Source of the DNA: JBCBTJ01 sp039818665
Lineage (GTDB): Bacteria; Pseudomonadota; Alphaproteobacteria; Caulobacterales; Hyphomonadaceae
Assembly: GCA_039818665.1 (NCBI GenBank)
Contig: JBCBTJ010000003.1
Span: 26,425 to 90,424, forward strand
DNA length: 64,000 nt
Reading direction: 5' to 3'
Shown here: piece after piece, positions 58,720-64,000 of the stretch
Position numbering within the stretch: the first letter of the stretch is position 1
Layout of the letters: every line of letters starts with the position of its first letter
Made by a program: the position numbers and the translations under genes
Notes under the pieces: generated by a model
Databases searched by the model: none
Seen by the model: only the letters and a program-made list of their open reading frames with translations
Told to the model about the DNA's origin: nothing

Positions 58720-60468
58720 ATGTCTGCAACAGAATCCCTGACCCCCAGCACGGACGATTTCGCCGCGCTCTTCGAAGACAGCGCCGCCGCTTCCGCGATG
58801 ACGGAAGGCAAAGTCGTCCCAGCCACTGTGATCTCCGTCGAAAACGACGCCGTCATCGTCGATGTCGGCCTGAAGACCGAAGGCCGCATACCGCTCAAGG
58901 AATTCGGCCAAGACAGCGAAACGCCGGGGCCGGGCGATATTGTCGAGGTTTATCTCGACCGCATCGAGAACGCGCTGGGCGACGCCGTGCTCTCACGCGA
59001 CAAAGCCCGCCGGGAAGAGTCCTGGGTCAAACTGGAGAAGAAGTTCGCCGACGACGAGCCGGTCAAAGGCGCGATCGTGGGCCGGGTCAAAGGCGGCTTC
59101 ACCGTCGATCTCGGCGGCGTCAACGCCTTCCTGCCAGGCAGCCAAGTCGACATTCGGCCCGTGCGCGACGTGGGCCCGCTCATGGGCGAGCAGCAACCCT
59201 TCGCCATCCTCAAAATGGACCGGCCGCGCGGCAACGTCGTCGTGTCTCGCCGCGCTATTTTGGAAGAGTCGCGCGCCGAGCAACGGGCTGAAATCGTCGG
59301 CTCGATGAAAGAAGGCGACGCGCGCGACGGCGTCGTTAAGAACATCACCGACTATGGCGCCTTCGTCGACCTCGGCGGCATCGACGGCCTCCTCCACGTC
59401 ACCGACATGTCCTGGAAGCGGATCAACCATCCGAGCCAGATCGTGAATGTGGGCGACACGGTCAAAGTCCAGATCATCAAGATCAATCCCGAGACCCAGC
59501 GCATCTCGCTCGGCATGAAACAACTGGGCGCCGACCCCTGGGAAGGCGTGGAAGCGAAATACCCAGTCGGCACGCGCCTCGCCGGCCAGGTCACCAACAT
59601 CACCGATTACGGCGCGTTCGTTGAGCTGGAAGACGGCGTTGAAGGCCTGATCCATGTCTCGGAAATGAGCTGGACGAAGAAGAACGTCCATCCCGGCAAG
59701 ATCGTTTCGACGTCCCAGGAAGTCGAAGTCGAAGTCCTCGAAGTGGACAGCGAGAAGCGCCGGATTTCGCTTGGCCTCAAGCAGGCCCAGGACAATCCTT
59801 GGAGCGCCTTCCTCGCCGAAAGCCCCATCGGCACCGACATCGAAGGCGAGGTGCGCGGCATCACCGAGTTCGGCCTCTTCGTCGGTCTCGGGCCGGATCT
59901 CGACGGCATGGTCCACATCAACGACATCGCGTGGGACAAACCGGGCGAACAAGCCATAGAAGCTTACTCGAAGGGCGACATCGTCCAAGCGCGCGTGCTC
60001 GACGTGGATGTTGAGAAAGAACGCATCTCGCTTGGCATCAAGCAGCTCGCGAACGATCCAATGGCGGCCGACGATCTGAAGCGCGGCGCCATCGTGACCT
60101 GCACCGTCACCGACGTTGCGTCCGGCGGCATCGAGGTCGAGTTCGGCGACCAGGGCATGAAGTCCTTCGTCCGCCGCTCGGATCTCTCTCGGGACCGCTC
60201 CGAACAGCGCCCGGAGCGCTTTGCGGTCGGAGACAAGATCGATGCGAAGGTCACCAATTTCGATCGTCAGTCGCGTCGCGTGACCCTGTCGATCAAAGCG
60301 TTGGAAATCGCCGAGGAGCAGGAAGCCGTCGCGCAATACGGCTCGGCCGACGCAGGCGCCTCGCTTGGCGACATTCTCGGCGCCGCTCTGGCCGAAGGCG
60401 GCGACGCCCCGGATGACGAGACCGATACGGCCGAGAAACCGGCCAAAAAGAAGGCTGCGAAGAAGTAG
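58720..60468 (+). CDS. rpsA: 30S ribosomal protein S1
   Basis: A 582-residue S1 with six S1/OB-fold repeats. The third to sixth are easily seen by their repeated DYGAFVDLGGIDGLLHVTD-like segments (near residues 215, 300, 390 and 475). The C-terminus is a short Lys/Ala tail. S1 unwinds and docks mRNA on the small subunit. Start ATG 58720 (MSATESLTP) has only a weak ribosome site, as is common for rpsA. Followed by ihfB. Confidence 0.97.
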   Translation: MSATESLTPSTDDFAALFEDSAAASAMTEGKVVPATVISVENDAVIVDVGLKTEGRIPLKEFGQDSETPGPGDIVEVYLDRIENALGDAVLSRDKARREESWVKLEKKFADDEPVKGAIVGRVKGGFTVDLGGVNAFLPGSQVDIRPVRDVGPLMGEQQPFAILKMDRPRGNVVVSRRAILEESRAEQRAEIVGSMKEGDARDGVVKNITDYGAFVDLGGIDGLLHVTDMSWKRINHPSQIVNVGDTVKVQIIKINPETQRISLGMKQLGADPWEGVEAKYPVGTRLAGQVTNITDYGAFVELEDGVEGLIHVSEMSWTKKNVHPGKIVSTSQEVEVEVLEVDSEKRRISLGLKQAQDNPWSAFLAESPIGTDIEGEVRGITEFGLFVGLGPDLDGMVHINDIAWDKPGEQAIEAYSKGDIVQARVLDVDVEKERISLGIKQLANDPMAADDLKRGAIVTCTVTDVASGGIEVEFGDQGMKSFVRRSDLSRDRSEQRPERFAVGDKIDAKVTNFDRQSRRVTLSIKALEIAEEQEAVAQYGSADAGASLGDILGAALAEGGDAPDDETDTAEKPAKKKAAKK

Positions 60469-60491
60469 CGCCCTGAAAAAGCCTGAAAATT

Positions 60492-60549
60492 CTGATCCTA
60501 ATTCCGCGGCGGAGGCTTTCGCTTCCGCCGCGAACATGTCTAGGATCAG
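60492..60549 (+). promoter_or_regulatory. Stem-loop in the ihfB leader that includes its ribosome binding site
   Basis: Outer stem CTGATCCTA (60492-60500) pairs perfectly with TAGGATCAG (60541-60549). Inner stem CGCGGCGGA (60505-60513) pairs with TCCGCCGCG (60524-60532), with a 10-base loop GGCTTTCGCT; a 4/8-base internal loop joins the stems. The AGGA at 60542-60545, seven bases before the ihfB ATG, lies in the outer stem, so folding would block ihfB translation. There is no T-run, so it is not a terminator of rpsA. Confidence 0.65.
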
Positions 60550-60552
60550 ACC

Positions 60553-60852
60553 ATGCTAAGATCGGAATTGATCGATAAGCTGGCCCAAGAATACCAGCAC
60601 CTCCGGCGCGAAGACGTCGAGCGCATCGTGGAAGTCATCCTCGACCAGATCGCCTCGGCGCTGGCGCGCGGCGACCGGGTTGAACTACGCGGTTTCGGAG
60701 CGTTCTCCGTCCGCCAGCGCGACGCTCGAAAAGGGCGCAATCCACGCACCGGCGAAGCCGTCGAAGTCCCGGCGAAATCGGTGCCGTTCTTCAAGGCGGG
60801 CAAGGAGCTGCGCTCCCGCGTCAATGGCGGCGTCGATCCCGAAGCTCGCTAG
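60553..60852 (+). CDS. ihfB: Integration host factor subunit beta
   Basis: A 99-residue HU/IHF-family protein: MLRSELIDKLAQEYQHLRREDVERIV, the DNA-binding arm VELRGFGAFSVRQRDARKGRNPRTGEAVEVPAK, and FFKAGKELRSRVNG. IHF-beta pairs with IHF-alpha to bend DNA. Placement after rpsA is universal in proteobacteria. Its translation start is inside the base of a long hairpin (see 60492-60549). Confidence 0.96.
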   Translation: MLRSELIDKLAQEYQHLRREDVERIVEVILDQIASALARGDRVELRGFGAFSVRQRDARKGRNPRTGEAVEVPAKSVPFFKAGKELRSRVNGGVDPEAR

Positions 60853-60946
60853 CGCGGCCAACGGCTCAATTTGACCAAAATACCGAATGAGTTGATGAGC
60901 GAGAACTCAGCGACGTTCGCTGCGCAGTACTTCTAGGGGATCAAGC

Positions 60947-61366
60947 ATGCTAAAAGAGTTCAAAGAATTCGCCTTAAAAGGCAATCTTGTCGACTTGGCG
61001 GTCGGCTTCATCATTGGCGGCGCATTCGCCACAGTCGTGAAATCGCTCGTCGCCGACATACTCATGCCGGTGCTCGGCCTTCTGACGGGCGGCGTCGATT
61101 TCGCGAAACTGTTCTTCGTCATTGGCGACGGCGAATATGATTCGCTCGCCGCAGCGCAGGAGGCCGGAGCGGCCGCAGTGGCCTACGGCAATTTTATCAA
61201 CAACATTATTGCGTTCCTCATCGTCGCATGGGCGATGTTCCTCATCGTCAAGTCCATGAATTCCATGAAGAAAAAAGAAGAGGAAGCACCCGAGGCCCCG
61301 GCGGAGCCCTCAGCCGAGGAGACGCTGCTGAAAGAAATTCGTGATCTGTTAGCGAAACAGGTGTAA
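60947..61366 (+). CDS. mscL: Large-conductance mechanosensitive channel MscL
   Basis: A 139-residue MscL with the N-terminal amphipathic helix and pore helix (MLKEFKEFALKGNLVDLAVGFIIGGAFATVVKSLVADILMP), a periplasmic loop of about 35 residues, a second helix (NFINNIIAFLIVAWAMFLIVKSM) and a C-terminal bundle (KEIRDLLAKQV). It releases solutes on hypo-osmotic shock. It ends before the terminator at 61400. Confidence 0.96.
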   Translation: MLKEFKEFALKGNLVDLAVGFIIGGAFATVVKSLVADILMPVLGLLTGGVDFAKLFFVIGDGEYDSLAAAQEAGAAAVAYGNFINNIIAFLIVAWAMFLIVKSMNSMKKKEEEAPEAPAEPSAEETLLKEIRDLLAKQV

Positions 61367-61399
61367 TGATTCACATCAGTAGAGTGAGCGTAGATTGAG

Positions 61400-61431
61400 A
61401 AAGGGCGGTCCAAGCGGGCCGCCCTTTTTTC
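61400..61431 (+). terminator. Rho-independent terminator of mscL
   Basis: AAAGGGCGGTCC (61400-61411), loop AAGC, GGGCCGCCCTTT (61416-61427) and further T residues form a 12-bp stem with one T-G pair and a U-tract. It also contains an A-run for the minus strand, so it may terminate the DUF3299 gene too. Confidence 0.9.
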
Positions 61432-61480
61432 TTGCCGACATGTTCACCCGTCCAAGCCGGCGGCGGGCGAAAGCTTCAGC

Positions 61481-62083
61481 TCACCACTCGTAATCTTCCA
61501 GATGCGTGAGACGGATCGTATAGGCCGTGTCGGCAAGTTCGGACTCTTGGGTCTCGGTCAAAATCTCGCCCTCCACCCATACGGCCTGAGCGAGGTCCTT
61601 CAGCCGTACCGGGGTCTCGGTTTTCACAAACACGGTCTGGTTCGGCGGGGGCGGCGGCTGATGCAGGCACGCGCCATAATACGGCACCAGCAAAAACTCA
61701 GTGATCTCCGCATCGGCGCCGAATTCAAACGGCACGGTGTAGCCCGGCAAACGAACCGTCTGGCCGTTGAGCTCATCAACCGTGTTGAACGTCCCGATCT
61801 GGATGGCGACGTCGCCCGGACCGCCCTCGACGATTGGAGAAGAGTACAGCATGGCCATTTGCTGCTGATAGAGTTCCGCGAGGCGCTCTTCTTCGCCTTC
61901 GGGAAGAAGCTCTTCCCAGCCGAGTTCTCGAATTCCGGACTCGCTGATCCGTTCAGCGCGCTCAGCCTCGGCCGCCGCAGCCGCCGCGATGGAACTGTCT
62001 TCGGCCGACGCCTCGTCGGATACGGCTTGGCCGCATGCGGCGAGGACGAACGCGAAAGACGCGATCTGAATGGTCTGTCTCAT
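61481..62083 (-). CDS. DUF3299-containing lipoprotein
   Basis: A 200-residue protein starting MRQTIQIASFAFVLAACGQ, with lipobox Cys17. The DUF3299 signature is RLPGYTVPFEFGADAE and LLVPYYGACLHQPPPPPNQ. DUF3299 lipoproteins are regularly encoded beside FtsX-type ABC transporters, as here, and may be their periplasmic partner, perhaps in metal or lipid handling. The function is unproven. Start ATG 62083 was chosen over one ten codons upstream because the lipobox then falls at the normal distance. Confidence 0.85.
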   Translation of the reverse strand: MRQTIQIASFAFVLAACGQAVSDEASAEDSSIAAAAAAEAERAERISESGIRELGWEELLPEGEEERLAELYQQQMAMLYSSPIVEGGPGDVAIQIGTFNTVDELNGQTVRLPGYTVPFEFGADAEITEFLLVPYYGACLHQPPPPPNQTVFVKTETPVRLKDLAQAVWVEGEILTETQESELADTAYTIRLTHLEDYEW

Positions 62084-62123
62084 GGCGCGCAAGATAGGCG
62101 CGAACCCGATCACGCGCCAGTGT

Positions 62124-63392
62124 CTAAAGCTTTACCGACAATCCATCCGCGAGCGACCGCCTGAAGGCCGCGATCGCCGGCGCGAGGCCCATCAACAGCG
62201 CCGCCCCCGTCACCGCCGCGACCGTCGCCACGTCCAAGGTCGACACGCCGACGCCTTGCAGCACGACGCCATAGTTTGCGGCGAGATAAGGCCCTAAAAG
62301 CGCCAACAAACCATACACGATCGCCACGCCCAAAACCGCGCCGGCGAAGGCCAACAGCGCCGCCTCCAGCACGAGCAACGCCCCGATCTCGCCAGGCCCC
62401 GCCCCGACCGCGCGCAAGATCGACATTTCACGCCGCCGCTCGTTCAGACTGGTCAGGATCGCGGTTAGGATCGACACCAAGCCCACCGCGACCACGAAAA
62501 TCGACACCGCCACCAACGCCCGCTCGGCGACGCTCGTGACCTGCCAGAGCTGCGCAAGTGTCTGGCCGGGGATGATCGCCAGCAGCGGCTCGCGCCGATC
62601 CGTGTCGATCGCGCGTTTGGTGCGCAGCACGGTCGCCCGGTTCTTCAGGCCGACGAACACGGCGGTCACGTCACGAGCCTCCAGATTGAATCCGCGGATC
62701 TGCTCTTCCGTAATGCTGTCGGCGAGCGGGTTTCGCGCCCCCGTCTCCCAGCCCACATGGATCGCCGTGATCGCCTCGAGGCTGACATGCACGGTCCGGT
62801 CCACGGGCGTGCCGGTCGGTCGAAGGACGCCGGCGACGCGAAACGGCCGGTTGTCATGGTCCGACAGGCCGGCCGCGCCAATCCCATGGGTCAAGATGAG
62901 CCTCGAGCCCAGCTCATAGTCCAGCGCCTCGGCCACCTCCGCCCCGATCACAGCGTCGAATAAATCATCAAAGGGCGCGCCGTCCGCGAAGGCGAGCGAA
63001 GTGCCGCGCGCATACTTGTAGCGTTCGAAGTAGTCGGTGGTGGTGCCCATCACCCGATAGCCGCGATGGGAGTCGCCAAGCGAGATCGGCACCGTCCACG
63101 CCACATCCTCGCGCGCGTCCAAAGCGCGATAGCTCGCCGCCGACACCTGCGCCGTCGCATCGCCCAGGCGAAACACCGAATAAAGCAAGAGGTTGATCGG
63201 GCTGGACCGCGCGCCGACGATCAGGTCCGTCCCCGAAATCGTCGCCTCAAAGCCGGCCCGCGCGCCGGCCCGCGTCTTCTCCACGCCAAGGAACAGCGCC
63301 GTCGAGAGCGCCACGGCGAGGATGGTCAACAGGGCCGTCCCCTTGCGGTTCAACAAGCTGCGAAACGCCAAGCCGAACACCGCAAACCGCAT
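62124..63392 (-). CDS. ABC transporter permease, FtsX/MacB type
   Basis: A 422-residue protein with an N-terminal helix (ILAVALSTALFLGVEKT), a large periplasmic MacB-like domain (about 45-260), and three C-terminal helices of the FtsX family (VAVSIFVVAVGLVSILTAI; LLVLEAALLAFAGAVLGVAI; VATVAAVTGAALLMGLAPAI) preceded by ERRREMSILRAVGAGPGEI. Such permeases work with LolD/MacB-like ATPases to extract or expel lipophilic compounds. Its ATG overlaps the ATPase stop. Confidence 0.9.
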   Translation of the reverse strand: MRFAVFGLAFRSLLNRKGTALLTILAVALSTALFLGVEKTRAGARAGFEATISGTDLIVGARSSPINLLLYSVFRLGDATAQVSAASYRALDAREDVAWTVPISLGDSHRGYRVMGTTTDYFERYKYARGTSLAFADGAPFDDLFDAVIGAEVAEALDYELGSRLILTHGIGAAGLSDHDNRPFRVAGVLRPTGTPVDRTVHVSLEAITAIHVGWETGARNPLADSITEEQIRGFNLEARDVTAVFVGLKNRATVLRTKRAIDTDRREPLLAIIPGQTLAQLWQVTSVAERALVAVSIFVVAVGLVSILTAILTSLNERRREMSILRAVGAGPGEIGALLVLEAALLAFAGAVLGVAIVYGLLALLGPYLAANYGVVLQGVGVSTLDVATVAAVTGAALLMGLAPAIAAFRRSLADGLSVKL

Positions 63393-64000
63393 CAGGCCGC
63401 CTCCCTCGCCGCGACGTTGATCTCAGCGAGATCGAGCGCGCGGTCGAAATGGCCCGCGAGCGCCGCATCATGGCTCACGAATAACAGGCTCGCGCCCGTC
63501 GCCGCCGCTTCCTCGGACAAGAGCTCGATGAACCGATCGCGCGCGTCGGCGTCGAGGGCCGAGGTCGGCTCGTCCGCGATGACGATGTCCGGGCGCCCGA
63601 TCAGGGCGCGCGCCGCCGCGACGCGTTGCTGCTGGCCGACGGAGAGATCGAGCGCCCGCCGGGCGAGCAGCTTCGGATCCTCGAGGCCCAGCCGCGCCAA
63701 CAGCCGCTTCGCCTCCGCCTCGGGCGAGCCGCCGACATTGGCTCTGCGCCGGGCCGAAAACCGGCACGGCAATGCGACGTTCCCTGCGACCGAAAGATAA
63801 GGCAGCAGATTGAACATCTGGAAGATCACGCCGAGATGGTCGGCGCGCATCCGGTCCCTCGCGGCCGAACCAAGTTTCGCCATGTCGCGTCCCAAGACGT
63901 GGACGCGGCCAGCGCTTGGCGCCGCGACCCCGGCGATCAGGCCGAGCAAGGTCGACTTGCCCGATCCGCTCGGCCCCCGCAGGAACAAGCGCTCGCCGCG
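63392..64000 (-). CDS. ABC transporter ATP-binding protein (LolD/MacB type), 5' end cut by window edge
   Basis: About 203 residues are visible. Walker A GPSGSGKSTLLGLI, Q-loop VIFQMFNLLPYLSV, signature LSVGQQQRVAAARAL, Walker B DIVIADEPTSALD and the H-loop SHDAAL are intact; the N-terminus lies beyond base 64000. It powers the FtsX-type permease encoded next. Together with the DUF3299 lipoprotein it forms a three-gene minus-strand transport unit. Confidence 0.93.
   Translation of the reverse strand, partial: RGERLFLRGPSGSGKSTLLGLIAGVAAPSAGRVHVLGRDMAKLGSAARDRMRADHLGVIFQMFNLLPYLSVAGNVALPCRFSARRRANVGGSPEAEAKRLLARLGLEDPKLLARRALDLSVGQQQRVAAARALIGRPDIVIADEPTSALDADARDRFIELLSEEAAATGASLLFVSHDAALAGHFDRALDLAEINVAAREAA

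Overview
This window is GC-rich, densely coded bacterial chromosome. The housekeeping neighbourhoods are alphaproteobacterial: a TIGR02300-type zinc-ribbon gene and tRNA-Ala next to aroA-cmk-rpsA-ihfB, an rplU-rpmA pair with a C-terminally extended L21, and a class II (CP4-like) aroA. Together with TonB-dependent uptake, SDR/P450/Rieske catabolism and Sox genes, this suggests a free-living heterotrophic alphaproteobacterium. I cannot name a genus from sequence alone.

Layout. 1-1391: 3' part of a GPH-family sugar/cation symporter. 1555-1985: decayed IS6-like transposase. 2001-28414: a compact catabolic island of about 24 genes in back-to-back transcription units. It holds a thiolase-like enzyme with a DUF35 partner, an acyl-CoA ligase, five SDRs, a medium-chain reductase, two Rieske oxygenase alpha subunits, a P450, a limonene-epoxide-hydrolase-like enzyme, an acyl-CoA dehydrogenase, split acetoin-dehydrogenase-type E1alpha/E1beta and E2 genes, two ThuA proteins, a TonB receptor, an MFS and a MATE transporter, and one TetR regulator. 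All four divergent promoter regions of the island (near 3.6, 16.5, 22.0 and 26.7 kb) carry the same unusual motif, so I read the island as one regulon. The substrate is unknown; the enzyme set fits an alicyclic, terpenoid- or steroid-like carbon skeleton.

28650-36188: tRNA-Ser, ribosomal genes, small regulators and membrane proteins, an epoxide hydrolase, a feruloyl-CoA-synthase-like ligase and a sulfotransferase-like protein. 36409-43861: storage-lipid locus with a wax ester synthase/DGAT, a hydrolase, a phasin, a PhaD-like regulator, a pseudomonad-type (class II-like) PHA synthase and the matching depolymerase. 43933-47529: a large TIR / degenerate nucleotide-cyclase / AAA-ATPase / TPR-like protein. 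47622-53888: an eight-gene operon joining an IorAB-type molybdenum hydroxylase to a lipoprotein cytochrome c, a SoxF/FccB flavoprotein and SoxX-Y-Z-A. SoxB and SoxCD are absent here, and SoxY has a non-canonical C-terminus.

54100-64000: hpd with a divergent marR, tRNA-Ala, the TIGR02300 gene, aroA-cmk-rpsA-ihfB (with a stem-loop that would bury the ihfB ribosome binding site), mscL, a DUF3299 lipoprotein, and an FtsX/MacB-type ABC permease with its ATPase running off the right edge. No CRISPR array, rRNA gene or intact insertion sequence was seen.
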